This document shows, piece after piece, positions 10,124 through 20,731 of a DNA stretch of 64,000 nucleotides. Within the stretch, counting starts at the first letter, position 1, and each line of letters opens with the position of its first letter. Position numbers and translations under genes: made by a program. Origin of the DNA: Xylogone sp. PMI_703 (Eukaryota; Ascomycota; Leotiomycetes). The notes beneath the pieces were generated by a model that did not search any database, was not told where the DNA came from, and was given only the letters and a program-made list of their open reading frames with translations. The stretch lies in contig JAJTUQ010000001.1 of the NCBI GenBank assembly GCA_021399445.1, positions 4,898,001-4,962,000 on the forward strand, in the 5' to 3' direction.

Positions 10124-13100
10124 TCAGCGTCGTGATTCATTTATTCGTCGTTGATGGTATTCTTCCATTCGTCCCCGTTCGTAGTCATACCGGTCTTGGT
10201 TAGGCGGCGGCTGGTGCTGATATTGCATTCCTAACAGTGAGCTTTGATGCGGCGGTGCTTGTACATGACTCTGTATAGGTTGTGATGGTGCTGACGTCCC
10301 TATCGGTGGGCCATATCGGCCATCAAAGCTGTTGTGTCGTGATCGATGCAGGGGATGCGATGGAGGGTACTGGCTTGGTGGCGGTGATGCTGCGTGCCCA
10401 GGCCCTTGGCCATAGCTGAGTGGTCTAGGCTGCTGCGGAGCGGGTTGTGTTGGATGCTGCATAGAGGGCGGAGGCTGGCCATAAGCTCTACTTTCATACC
10501 CACCACCGCCATACGGTCGTGAGCTGCCGATTGAGCTCGAATGCTGATGCTGATGATGCTGGTGCACCTGCGATGGTTGGCTTTGAGCATAGCTGTGTTG
10601 GGTAGGTGGTGGTTGCTGCACCGGCGCATGTTGTGGAGGCATCGCCTGAGACATCGATTGAGGTTGAGCTGGAGCTGGAGCTGACTGGGATGAGTGAGAA
10701 GGGTGAGAGGTGTGAGAGTATCGAGAGGGTGGCATAGAATGATAAGAACCCGTCTGCGGCGAATTTCCTGTGCTCGACTGATGTTGCATTGAATGGGCCT
10801 GCCGTGAGTAGTAGTCCCGATCCGAGTTCAGATCCAATGGTGATGCAATTTGTTGTCTGGATGGCGGTGCTGTCTGCGGCGGAGGGGTTGCGGAGTAAGG
10901 CGACTCCTTTAATCCGCGAGAATAGGGACTGGGTACTGCATGTATATCTCCATGAGAAGATTCCCGACGCAGGTGGCCAGGTTGTTGGGTAGGTGTCAGA
11001 TTTGACGAAGGACCGATAGGCTGACGAGGTGGTTGAGAGTACATAGGCTGTTGAGTTGGTGAAGGTGTGTGTGACGGCATTGTTCCTGCAACTTCACTGA
11101 CTCGTTTCGGCGGCGGAGGAGTAGGAGTGCTCGGCTCGTCCGAATTAAGGAGCGACATAATATTAGACGTCTTTCTCACAGGCTCAACAGGTCGAGGTGG
11201 TGCAAGAGAGCTAGGAGCTGGCGCTTGTGGTACCTGTGACACCTGGGGCGGAGGTTGTGGAGCTGCGTAGTTTTCTGGATTGGGCTGCAGTATATTGATC
11301 GGAGGCCGAGACACCGAAGGTGAAGGCGCCGCGGATAGTATCTGCGATCTTCCGCCAACATTTTCTGTAATTAGATGCCTAACAGCCGGAGTTGCCGCTG
11401 CAGTTGGAGGAACAGGTGCGGGAGCGGGAGCGGGAGCAGCATTTCGAGGCTGGTATTGCTGGATTGGCATGCTGCGTCTTGGTTCTGGCACTGGAGCTGG
11501 AGGAGTCTGGATCGAGAGCTCTGGCCTTGAATGTGCAATAATGTTGGGATGCAGAGGCTGAGTGGAATATGGCTCATATCTATGAGGGTTCGGCACCTCA
11601 CTCTCCTGTTTCATTTGAAGCTGGCGTTCACGTTGTTGCTGCTGCTGCGCTTGTTGTACCTGCTGCTGCTGCTGCTGCTGCTGTTGTTGTTGTTGTTGTT
11701 GTTGTTGCTGGGCCTGCTGGGCTTGCTGAGCTCGCTGAGCCTCTTGGGCTTGTTGGGCCTGTTGAGCTTGTTGCTGCTGCTGTTGTTGCTGCTGTAATTG
11801 AATCTGCTGCTGCTGTTGCTGTAACTGTTGCTGTTGCAATTGTTGTTGTTGCAACTGCTGCTGCTCGAGACGTAACAGAGCCTGCTGTTTCTCAAATTCA
11901 GCTTCCTTAGCAGCTTGCAACGATCGCTGGGATGCAGTAGCCTCATTGCCAAGCACAGGAGCAGAGTGGGCACTCTGTAATATGGGGCGGGTACCAGCAG
12001 TGTTGAAATATCCAAGTGAAGGACCGCCAGACCGTGGTTGCTGGGCTATTGGTTGTGGAGGCTGATGAACAGATGGAGGCTGGACACTCTTCGGTGGTAG
12101 CGGACTAGCACCGGCGGGGGGTGTAATATTCGGCACGACTGCTTGAGCCAATATCGGAAATGTTTTGGGAACACCGCTGTGTGGCGGCGAAGCGTGTTGC
12201 CTGCCTAAAGCCTGCCCTGCAGCAGTTAGGTCTTCTAGTTCTATGCTAGATCCAGGTCGCTGAAGTGATGTTTGAGGTGTGTCAAAACGTCTCTTCGGGA
12301 TAACTGTCGTAGGTAACGGCCCAGTAGGTTCTCCCCTCTCTCGTTTCTCATCTGCCTCTCGCGCGATTTCTTCCCAGATTGCTTTGCCAGAATCTACTTG
12401 ACGCTGATAGTAGTTTTTGACCTGATAGTACGTTAGCATGTAGTTGAACACGAGAGCATGTGAGTGCGTTACCATTATATGTGTCTTTGATGTCATATGC
12501 TTTGCTATAGCATGCCAGTCAGTGCCGAAATGTCGCAGCAGTGCAGGGAAATCATTTTGTTCTGGGACACTCCAGTAACTTGAAGTCTGTTGTACAGTAC
12601 GACGATCTTGTTGTGTTTCAGACGTTTGGGGAGGAGCGGAGCCTAGCCGTTCGCGATTTATGGGGTTTGGTGAAGAGGGATCATAGCCAGCCGCCATCAA
12701 GGGACTAGGCCTGTCAATTGGCACAACATATCCCGTTGGTGGTATAAAAGGAGGCGTTGGAGTTGGAATTGTGGGCGGGCCCTCGTATTGGGAAAAGAAT
12801 CGAGTAGGTTCAACAGAGGCACGGCTTCGAGGTTTCTGTTCTGCTGGCGGTATTTGCACGGTTGGCGAGGCGGCTGTGGGTAATGGTGTAGGGGTCGGGG
12901 TAGGAGTAGAAGCAGGAATGGGTGCAGCAGCGAGTGGTTGAGTATTTTTGTTTTGCTTTGTAGCTTTCTCTCTTGGGGGACCGCGAGCTCTCTTTTTAAC
13001 AGGTGCTCCGTCTGAACCATTGTCCATCTTTGCGGTCGAGGCTGCCTTTCTTCCTGGTGTAGCTGCAGGGGTACCATTTTCACTGTCGCCGCCATTTTCA

Positions 13101-16021
13101 AACGGCCATGTAGGTGCTGCTGCTCGCCTTGGCCGTCTCCTTTCTGCAGGCTCTGCTTCCTGGCCATCATCTGCTTCACCATCGCGTGGTTGATCAGTGA
13201 TAGTAACCGTTGGCTTAGCCTTTGCTCCAGTACCCTTAGCTCTCCTGCGCCTCCTTGGCTGCTTCTTCAGCTTCTCCTTTAGGTGAGATGGATGCTTCAC
13301 GAGGTAGTAATGCTGGATGCAGGCCTTGTAGTCACGCCGTGGGAGAGCCTCTGCGATCTTGCCCCATTGTTTCGGGAACTCGAGATAGCTCTTCTCGAAA
13401 ATTTCGGCCTCTTCCTCTGTGAAGTTATCGACCCACTCGCCGAACTGTAGTCTGGCAAACGATCTTTCAAATGGACATAAATGTGTATAATCACTGTATC
13501 GCATCTCCAACCGTTCTTCTTCGTCCCAGTATTGATCTGGAATTTTAGCCTCCTTTTCGTTAGCGTTCTTTGACCGTGACGCTTGGTCAGCCTTTTCCTT
13601 AGACTCCCTCGCTTCACGTTCAGATTCACGAAGTACTCTTTCCATATCATGTTCCGTAGCAAATCTACTTCCCCTGTGACGTCCCTCTGGCTTTGTCTCT
13701 GTAGCGGGAGTGCCTCGCGTTGTACCTGCATCCTTTTCAGCAGCTTTCGCAAACCTTTCCCGGCTGCGAACAGCTGCTGGGTCCTCAGAGAAATCGGTCC
13801 ACATGCGATACTCTGAATATCGTTGTTTCCATAGTTGTCTTTCTTTATCTTGTTCTCGTGACCGGCGGTCCTGGGTCTCTACTCTTTTTCTTTTCAAATG
13901 TTCGTTTACAGCAGTACCAGGTACCATACTCCTAAGAAACGCCTGATCCTCATACCAAGGTTTAACATTAAAAGTAGGTAGGCAGGATAAGGGAGGCGTG
14001 TTCATCATTCTTCGTACAGCTTCAAGCGACTCTAGTCGCTCAGCCTCTGTCATATCATCGTCGCTCTCAATTAGCGGCTCCATGAGCGGGGCTGATTTCC
14101 CATCCTCTATCGTAACCGCTATGTCAGCCGCTGCACTAACAAGGGTGGCTTCATCGTTTATCTTTTCGGATGCTGGACTATCAGATACATCTCTTTGAAG
14201 CATTGGAACATCTTGAGCTTCCTGGGTTGGGTCCGATTTAAGTGGAATCTCGACTTTGGTAATCTGAGATTCCGACGTCTCAGCAAGCTTTGGCTCACTA
14301 AATTCGGTTTTGGGAAGATCTCCTGACGGATTATCTTGAGTGCCTTCCATTTCGACGTCTCCAGTGTTTCGAGCTTTGGAAACCGTCCACTCTTTCACGA
14401 AAGCCAACTTGACTGATGCCTCTGCATCTACAATGACAGGCTCCGGTACAGGTTTCAAGAAGATTTCGAAGGGTTTTAATCGTCTCATTATAGGGTCTGC
14501 CTCAGAAGCTTTCGCTAGTTCATTCTTCCGTGTTGCGATCTCTTCTTCGAAGTAGTTGTCCCCGAAGTCATCGCCAGAGTCTGTCTCGGGCTCAGACTCA
14601 CTGCTCTCCAGCACAGGCGCTTTTCGAGGCCGTCTTACGAGGACAGGTTGCCGTCTATTTACAGGTTCTTTTCGCTCAACTTCTATGGGCTCTCCAGGAG
14701 TTTTCGGCACGACAGCTTCTATAGTCTCCTTTCCACTGACTGCTTCGTCTTGTCGAACTTGTTCCGACAGCTCTGATGAGAGCTGGGCAGCTGTTGTCGG
14801 CGTCTTTGGTCTAGCTGGCCCCGATGATGGGGATACAAGACCTTGGTCTGATTTCGCTGGATCGATTGATGGTCTCCTTGCAGAATAATCCGGATTTACC
14901 CACGATTTAGACGATAAGGCGCCATGGGGTCTGGTGGGAAAAGCTTGGGTTTCTTTAGTATGTGACCGCGGGGCAGTGGGAACCGCAACACCGGGGAGCG
15001 GACCGCTCGAAGTAGTGCTAGGTGCTGCAGGTGGTACAGGCTTTGATGGAGCAACGCTTTGCGGAACAGCTGGCTGGGGATTTGCAGTAGGGAATGGAGC
15101 CGTGGTCGACCCAAATGCGGGAACTTGTGGAGGTGGCGTTGCCGATGGTTCTGTCCGACGATCCCACTTTGAATCTGGGGAACGACTACGACCCTGCGAT
15201 CGATGGTGCTCGTCATAGTAGCCTCTACCTCGTCCGCGGATAGGCGTGCCTCTCCCTCGCGAATACCCTCCATGACTAAATCCTGAAGGCGGTCCGGATG
15301 TAGGCGAAACGGTTAGTGGACCGTCTCGTGATCCTCTACGCGCACGATCCGGTTCACTGGATGGTTGATCTCGAGGACCGATATCGCGGTTACTATAGGG
15401 CGGTGGAGAACGGCCACGGCCTTGGGGTGATGGTCTACGGCCTCTAAAGCCATCACGGTCTCTTTCTCGATCTCTATCCCGCTCTCTTTCCCTGTCCCTT
15501 TCCCTTTCCCTTTCCCTGTCACGCCAATCTCTATCCCGGCTCCGGTCATCACGGTATGATTGTGGCCCACGGTCATCTCTTCTGTCTCTGTAATCACGCT
15601 CAATGTCTCGACCTCGGTCTCGACTATCCTCACGGAATCCTCTTCCACGTCCACGAGGTGGGCGACCTCTAAAATCACCGCGAAAGCCAAAATCACCTCG
15701 ATAATCGCTGACAAATGTCGAGGCACGTCGCGGGCCACTGGGTGGGTCAATCAGAGCCTTGGGTCCCCTTGGAGGTTCTCTAGAGGAAAATGGACGGGCT
15801 GAATCACGACTGGGAGTATCTCTGAAACTATCTCGATTTGACGCGAACCCATTTCCATTTGACCGCTCCGAGACAGATCTGCTTCGTTCGTCGCTGCGTG
15901 AGGCGGCACCTTTGAACTGATCCGAGTCGCGGGAGCCATTGTACCGCCCGGGAGATCGATCTCTTGGAGAGCGACGGGAGTCGCCCGAGTCATATGCTTG
16001 GTTTCTAGACGACCTGTACAT
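10124..16021 (-). CDS. SNT1: SANT/Myb-domain corepressor, Snt1/NCoR-like subunit of a Set3-type histone deacetylase complex
   Basis: Very large nuclear protein of 1965 codons as read, or about 1948 aa if the 51-nt intron below is removed. The N-terminal 300 residues are rich in Arg, Ser, Asp and Gly, with an RE/RD run near residues 165-195. A first SANT domain lies near residues 855-910 (EWVDNFTEEEAEIFEKSYLE, then QWGKIAEALPRRDYKACIQH). Next come a basic Pro-rich linker and a second SANT domain near residues 1155-1210 (SYWSVPEQNDFPALLRHFGT, then VKNYYQRQVDSGK). A long poly-Gln region (about 1385-1460) and a Pro/Gln/Ser-rich tail follow. Two SANT domains in a giant low-complexity protein are diagnostic of Snt1 and NCoR/SMRT, which scaffold the Set3/Hos2 deacetylase complex. 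The second SANT domain is interrupted by 17 residues encoded by 12422-12472, which look like an unspliced in-frame intron (donor GTAACG, branch GCTAACG, acceptor TATCAG). Confidence 0.87.
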   Translation of the reverse strand: MYRSSRNQAYDSGDSRRSPRDRSPGRYNGSRDSDQFKGAASRSDERSRSVSERSNGNGFASNRDSFRDTPSRDSARPFSSREPPRGPKALIDPPSGPRRASTFVSDYRGDFGFRGDFRGRPPRGRGRGFREDSRDRGRDIERDYRDRRDDRGPQSYRDDRSRDRDWRDRERERERDRERERDRDRERDRDGFRGRRPSPQGRGRSPPPYSNRDIGPRDQPSSEPDRARRGSRDGPLTVSPTSGPPSGFSHGGYSRGRGTPIRGRGRGYYDEHHRSQGRSRSPDSKWDRRTEPSATPPPQVPAFGSTTAPFPTANPQPAVPQSVAPSKPVPPAAPSTTSSGPLPGVAVPTAPRSHTKETQAFPTRPHGALSSKSWVNPDYSARRPSIDPAKSDQGLVSPSSGPARPKTPTTAAQLSSELSEQVRQDEAVSGKETIEAVVPKTPGEPIEVERKEPVNRRQPVLVRRPRKAPVLESSESEPETDSGDDFGDNYFEEEIATRKNELAKASEADPIMRRLKPFEIFLKPVPEPVIVDAEASVKLAFVKEWTVSKARNTGDVEMEGTQDNPSGDLPKTEFSEPKLAETSESQITKVEIPLKSDPTQEAQDVPMLQRDVSDSPASEKINDEATLVSAAADIAVTIEDGKSAPLMEPLIESDDDMTEAERLESLEAVRRMMNTPPLSCLPTFNVKPWYEDQAFLRSMVPGTAVNEHLKRKRVETQDRRSREQDKERQLWKQRYSEYRMWTDFSEDPAAVRSRERFAKAAEKDAGTTRGTPATETKPEGRHRGSRFATEHDMERVLRESEREARESKEKADQASRSKNANEKEAKIPDQYWDEEERLEMRYSDYTHLCPFERSFARLQFGEWVDNFTEEEAEIFEKSYLEFPKQWGKIAEALPRRDYKACIQHYYLVKHPSHLKEKLKKQPRRRRRAKGTGAKAKPTVTITDQPRDGEADDGQEAEPAERRRPRRAAAPTWPFENGGDSENGTPAATPGRKAASTAKMDNGSDGAPVKKRARGPPREKATKQNKNTQPLAAAPIPASTPTPTPTPLPTAASPTVQIPPAEQKPRSRASVEPTRFFSQYEGPPTIPTPTPPFIPPTGYVVPIDRPSPLMAAGYDPSSPNPINRERLGSAPPQTSETQQDRRTVQQTSSYWSVPEQNDFPALLRHFGTDWHAIAKHMTSKTHIMVTHSHALVFNYMLTYYQVKNYYQRQVDSGKAIWEEIAREADEKRERGEPTGPLPTTVIPKRRFDTPQTSLQRPGSSIELEDLTAAGQALGRQHASPPHSGVPKTFPILAQAVVPNITPPAGASPLPPKSVQPPSVHQPPQPIAQQPRSGGPSLGYFNTAGTRPILQSAHSAPVLGNEATASQRSLQAAKEAEFEKQQALLRLEQQQLQQQQLQQQQLQQQQQQIQLQQQQQQQQQAQQAQQAQEAQRAQQAQQAQQQQQQQQQQQQQQQQQVQQAQQQQQRERQLQMKQESEVPNPHRYEPYSTQPLHPNIIAHSRPELSIQTPPAPVPEPRRSMPIQQYQPRNAAPAPAPAPVPPTAAATPAVRHLITENVGGRSQILSAAPSPSVSRPPINILQPNPENYAAPQPPPQVSQVPQAPAPSSLAPPRPVEPVRKTSNIMSLLNSDEPSTPTPPPPKRVSEVAGTMPSHTPSPTQQPMYSQPPRQPIGPSSNLTPTQQPGHLRRESSHGDIHAVPSPYSRGLKESPYSATPPPQTAPPSRQQIASPLDLNSDRDYYSRQAHSMQHQSSTGNSPQTGSYHSMPPSRYSHTSHPSHSSQSAPAPAQPQSMSQAMPPQHAPVQQPPPTQHSYAQSQPSQVHQHHQHQHSSSIGSSRPYGGGGYESRAYGQPPPSMQHPTQPAPQQPRPLSYGQGPGHAASPPPSQYPPSHPLHRSRHNSFDGRYGPPIGTSAPSQPIQSHVQAPPHQSSLLGMQYQHQPPPNQDRYDYERGRMEEYHQRRINESRR
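11630..11875 (-). repeat. CAG/CAA trinucleotide tract encoding poly-glutamine in the Snt1-like protein
   Basis: Dense run of Gln codons on the minus strand with a few Ala, Leu and Arg interruptions. It includes an uninterrupted block of about 17 glutamines. CAA and CAG are mixed, which normally makes such tracts more stable than a pure CAG run. The tract makes a false Leu/Ala/Val-rich open frame on the plus strand. Confidence 0.85.
15470..15530. repeat. Short tandem CCCTTT-type repeat encoding the RE/RD run
   Basis: Polypyrimidine hexamer array on the plus strand, coding on the minus strand for alternating Arg with Glu or Asp near residue 170 of the Snt1-like protein. This is a coding microsatellite and likely to vary in length between strains. 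Confidence 0.7.
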
Positions 16022-17096
16022 GACGATTATCGTTAGTTAGGAATGCTGTTATTGCAGAGCCAAGTCGGGACCAAACTCGCGAGAGCGCTAACATTCATGA
16101 TTGAGGGCAATGACCCAGCGTGAAATGAAGAGACACTCGGGCTGTTTCAGTCTGCAATGATGTCGTTATCGTAGTCTAGATGATGAAGTTCCGCCAGGGT
16201 TCAAGGCATGGATCGACCATACAAGGTCACGGGCGTCAATCGTTGATGCGGTTGCGATGCGAAATCCAAGCGATCGAGTGATGTTAGGGAAGCTAAATCG
16301 CGTGGATCCGACGTACGAAGATGGACCTGTGAGGCCCGAGTCAGTTTGATGGAGGAATTGTTGAACAATCTTTGCAGGAGGAGAGCGGCTGAGGGAGCGT
16401 GTAAAGAGTCTGGCGTCGAATCCCTCCTTCACGAATCCTGGATGCGGCTAGGTTGGCTGGCGCCTTCGCTTAGGAAGTCTAACCAGGCCGAGGGGAAGAG
16501 CTTAACCATTCTTGGCTTAGATGCCCCACGGGAGCGGCTGCTCGCTTACGCTAATAAAATCTGCAACATCGTTTTTCTAGAACCCGAAACAGTCATATAA
16601 GTCTCTGGCCTGACATATATGCAAGGCACTCTTCAAACATAGGGGACGTTTGAAGGACTTGAACCACCCCGGAGCAAAGATAAAGACAGAGGTCCGTTCA
16701 GTTGCAATATACCTTCGGTTTGCCAGAAATATTTGACATCTCCTTCCTACAGATTGTCATCTATCTTGGTGCGCATAGTACAGGAGACTCACCAGGCTCA
16801 TCTTTTACTCGTCCTTACAAAGGTTATATCGAAATTTATATTACTTATTCTCCCTATCTGGTGTTCGATAATTGCATCCAGAAGAAGTGAGAAAAGACGA
16901 AAGGTTCAGTATTTTGCCAGCTTTCTAATCCTTGCACCTTTTATGCAAGCACTTTCTTTAGAAACATCAATAGTCGGCAATTAGTGTACTATTGAAGAAA
17001 TATCATACTTGCATACTTGCACGTCTTGACGCGCACAAAAATTCTCCGATACCGTTTTTCCTTATTCAATATTGTCATTCGTCGTCACCAGTAGCC
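16022..17096. other. Divergent promoter region between the SANT-domain gene and deoxyhypusine synthase
   Basis: About 1.1 kb between two genes pointing away from each other, so both promoters should lie here. Small open frames on both strands (for example 16166-16432 and 16702-16890) show no domain. Nothing else recognised. Confidence 0.6.
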
Positions 17097-18310
17097 ATGG
17101 CTGCTTCTCCCAATTCCCATAGTGCAGTGCCTGAATCAGTCACCAATGCCGTGCTTGTAGCTTCTGATGAAATGCCAGAAGGCTCGCAGAAGGTGGAAGA
17201 GCTAGATTTCAATAAGTTGTCTGGTAGGCCCGCAACTGTGGATGATTTAATTGCTGGAATGAACCACATGGGATTTCAAGCTTCCTCTATCGGTGAAGCA
17301 GTAAGGATAATCAATGATATGGTAAGATTTTGCGCTCCCTAGCTTTCAATTCTGTGCAGAACCTTGACAGCCATACACAGAGAGCATGGAGAGATCCAGA
17401 AACAGGAGATAAAACAACGATCTTCCTTGGCTACACATCCAATCTTATTTCGTCGGGGCTTCGAGGAACATTTCGGTACCTTGTTCAGCATAATCATGTT
17501 TCCGCTATCGTCACAACTGCTGGAGGTATTGAGGAGGATTTTATCAAGTGTCTAGGTGACACGTACATGGGTGCATTCAATACTCCCGGTGCCGAGTTAC
17601 GCAAAAAAGGACTTAACCGGATTGGAAATCTTATCGTCCCGAACAGTAATTATTGTGCCTTTGAAGACTGGGTGGTCCCCATTCTAGATACCATGCTTGA
17701 AGAGCAGGAAGCGAGCAAAGGTACTGAAGAGGAGATCAACTGGACGCCTTCAAAAGTTATTCACAGACTCGGCAAGGAGATCAATGATGAACGATCCGTA
17801 TATTATTGGGCTTATAAAAATAACATTCCGGTATTTTGCCCAGCATTGACAGACGGAAGCCTTGGCGACATGCTATATTTCCACACTTTCAAGGCGTCTC
17901 CGAGACAGTTGAAGATAGACATCGTCGAGGACATTAGAAAGATCAATACAATAGCCGTGAGAGCAAAAAGAGCCGGAATGATTATTCTTGGTGGCGGAGT
18001 GATAAAACATCATATTGCAAATGCATGCTTAATGAGAAATGGTGCCGAAAGTGCAGTCTATATCAATACGGCGCAGGAATTTGATGGGAGTGATGCTGGA
18101 GCCAGACCAGACGAAGCTGTCAGCTGGGGCAAAATTAAGGTTGGCGCTGATAGCGTAAAGGTAAGTCCGATATTAAAATAGCGGCATCGGAATCATTGTT
18201 CAGTGAAGTTGCGTGTGCTAACGACCTGTACAACGTAGGTGTATGTCGAAGCAACAGCCTGTTTCCCTCTGATAGTCGCCGCGACCTTCGCAAATCCTAG
18301 TCAATCGTAG
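17097..18310 (+). CDS. DYS1: Deoxyhypusine synthase
   Basis: Transfers an aminobutyl group from spermidine to one lysine of eIF5A, the first step of hypusine formation, in the cytoplasm. Three exons (17097-17321, 17381-18160, 18239-18310) give 358 aa, the usual family length. Conserved blocks include [66 protein letters not shown] and the catalytic block [10 protein letters not shown]. Lys326 in the last block corresponds to the human enzyme-intermediate Lys329. The first intron (59 nt) joins INDM to RAWRDPETG; the last adds the conserved end [18 protein letters not shown]. The start ATG has a good fungal context (gccATGG); an in-frame open stretch upstream is not conserved. Confidence 0.96.
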
Positions 18311-18517
18311 AAAGAAATCATCAAGCCCACATTACAATCAAGTGCAGGGGAATCCATTCCAAAAGAATAAAAGCGCAGAGTCCGGCGTCCGGTTCCAGCC
18401 AGCTCTTGCTATCCTACCAACTATGCATGCAAATTCTAGCGCCTCTCCCATTACTATCTCAATAAATATACGTTATGAGCTGTACTCTGGCTCGTAGACG
18501 GCAATGCTTGTATGCTC

Positions 18518-19945
18518 CTATTCCGCTATTTCGTTATTTTCCACTTTGTTTTGAGCAATCTCAGCGGCCTTCTTCTCTTGGCGGACCTGAAGACCTATCT
18601 GGTGATGGTCAAATGGTCTCGACATCATATATCTGTAGGCATCTTCCTCGACCTGTTGGACTGCATCCATAGTCTGGATTCTACCGATCTCGCGCCATGA
18701 CATAGCTTGTCCGAACCACTCTTCATACTCTTTATCTGATCTAGTCGGCTGTTGTATGAGTGAATTGGTCACGGAAGTGGTTTTCTTCCTCATATCAGAT
18801 TCTTCAGTAGCCTTCTTCTTCGCAAGTTGGTTGTCGATTTCCCTCTGCTCATCGTCATCTTGTGCCTGTAAAGTCTTTCTGAATTTGGCCGGATGTTCTC
18901 CATTCCATCCTCGTTGTCGACCTCTGAAATTTTTGAGACCTGTGTACATATCGTCGTCATCTTTTTCTCTTCTCGCCACAACAGCCTCATTGTACTCCTT
19001 TTCAGTCATCCGTAGGCCCATCTTACGTTTCGTGGAATCTACTATAGGTTTTGCAGCTTGATTCGGCTCCGTTTCTTGAATTTGTACTGCTTTTCGGCGT
19101 TTCGCAGGCCTTCTCTTGGGCGTGGGAGACTTCTCTTGTCTTGTCAGGTTATTATCGCTGCTATTTCCAGCCGTTAATTCACTCTGTTCATCTTCGGTGG
19201 TGTCCGATTCGATTACAGTGCGGCGCCTCTTTCGGGCCCGCTTCTGCTGCATTGTTGACAACGATGGATTGCTAGAGTCCCTAGCGCCTGCGTTAATCCC
19301 CCTAGAGCTTGTGCTTTCACCTTTGCCTCTCGATTTAGTTGAACTGGTCTTCATTGCAATCTGCGGTTTAGTTGTCGCGTCAACTTCACTATCGTCTGCA
19401 GTCTTGTCCAGTAGGCGAGCCTGCGTGCCTCTTTCACTATAAGGAAGGAAGAACAATGGTCTTTCCCCAGAAGGCAAGGGCACATTCGACGTTCGAACCA
19501 TCGGCACACCCCCCATTCCTTTCCTGATCTCCTCTTCAGTTATTGTAGATCCGGCCAAATCTTCAAATGTTCTTGCTCCTGGCTCAATAAGTGAGCTCTG
19601 CCCAAGTGCAGCAGCAACCAATATCTCGAGGCTGGAAGCATCACCTTTGGACACATGTTCCCCTTCTGGGGCAGAGCTCCTGAATAAATCTATATCGCTA
19701 AGCTCTTCCATATTAGAGTTATATGCGGCTTTGTCGAAAGGTTCATGCGAATTCTTGTCCAGCGAGGTGTTCGTGATCCAAGGCAAGTTGTCTTGCAAAG
19801 GAGAGATATAGCCGTAGCATAAGTGGCGTCTCTGGTCTGGGTAGCGACATTCTTCGAAGAGTTTGACGTCTTCTGTTTCGATATCTTTCTCGCTCATGAG
19901 TCTGATCGATGCTGTGCATGAGAGCGGGTGGTAACGTTTAAGCAT
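18518..19945 (-). CDS. Hypothetical nuclear-looking protein, 475 aa
   Basis: Single-exon minus-strand gene convergent with deoxyhypusine synthase (207 nt between stop codons). The N-terminus (FEECRYPDQRRHLCYGYISP) looks folded. The middle is disordered and Ser/Thr/Lys-rich with strong basic clusters (KRARKRRRTV, PKRRPAKRRKAV) that would serve as nuclear localisation signals. The C-terminal third is charged and probably helical (RMTEKEYNEAVVARREKDDD, EWFGQAMSWREIGRIQTMD, EEDAYRYMMS). I do not recognise the family. The start could instead be the in-frame ATG at 19897 (MSEKDIETED), which gives 459 aa. The length of the open frame and its biased composition make it a real gene, but its role is unknown. 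Confidence 0.75.
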   Translation of the reverse strand: MLKRYHPLSCTASIRLMSEKDIETEDVKLFEECRYPDQRRHLCYGYISPLQDNLPWITNTSLDKNSHEPFDKAAYNSNMEELSDIDLFRSSAPEGEHVSKGDASSLEILVAAALGQSSLIEPGARTFEDLAGSTITEEEIRKGMGGVPMVRTSNVPLPSGERPLFFLPYSERGTQARLLDKTADDSEVDATTKPQIAMKTSSTKSRGKGESTSSRGINAGARDSSNPSLSTMQQKRARKRRRTVIESDTTEDEQSELTAGNSSDNNLTRQEKSPTPKRRPAKRRKAVQIQETEPNQAAKPIVDSTKRKMGLRMTEKEYNEAVVARREKDDDDMYTGLKNFRGRQRGWNGEHPAKFRKTLQAQDDDEQREIDNQLAKKKATEESDMRKKTTSVTNSLIQQPTRSDKEYEEWFGQAMSWREIGRIQTMDAVQQVEEDAYRYMMSRPFDHHQIGLQVRQEKKAAEIAQNKVENNEIAE

Positions 19946-20731
19946 TTGATATCCCGATAATACAACAAGAACAAGCTGGCAATCTGCGAATATAGAGTAA
20001 TGGATATATTCGGTGTAGAAAAACTTGTACTGGGCTTTTGATCTTGCCTAAAATATATAATCCGGTTCCTATCACTTCAATCTCTATACCAGCAGGTTTT
20101 TTAGGAATCAACATTAATTTATACTTTGTCTCGATCTTTTAGAAATAGACAATACTCATTTACGTTACACTCTACATTTATCAAGGTTCTATTTTATATT
20201 TCTGCTTCAAAGGATTTCTCTTGACTCTGTCATTTGATGGGGGATTGCAAAGTACCTGACAGGTGCCCGGAACCTTTTTGGTCAAAAGCTTGAAACACAA
20301 ACCCACCAATTTTAAACGACGGTAACTGGAAAGCTAATTATTTGATAGACCGTTAGTCCACCCCTTATTCAAATTGACAGACACCATGGAGAGTCACTGC
20401 CATGGTTCCTTCCTACCAGGCTTGGTGCGCCAAATAGAGTGATATCAGTTAGGCCCAGACTATCCCCAGATGCTTCAATCTTTCTAAAATTATCTCACCA
20501 CTAGTATATGTTATCCCTCCAATTTATTGGTTAATAGAAGGGTATGATTCGATGGGCACGTGATGGGTTCCTCGAAAATCGAGGCCTTGAAATTCCGGTT
20601 TAAGTAATTTATTGTGGTACCCGGTCATGGTAACCTACCGAAAACCAGTTTCATTTCTTAAGAACAACGTCAGAGTGCAGAACATTCCAGCATCTGGATT
20701 AGTATCCAGAGGTCTCTAAAATACCAGCAAG
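19946..20731. other. Divergent promoter region between the hypothetical gene and Cwc27
   Basis: About 0.8 kb of AT-rich sequence shared upstream by two genes transcribed away from each other. No coding potential or repeat recognised. Confidence 0.6.

Noticed and set aside
11531..11910. Leu/Val/Ala-rich plus-strand frames
   Set aside because: Antisense shadows of the CAG/CAA polyglutamine tract.
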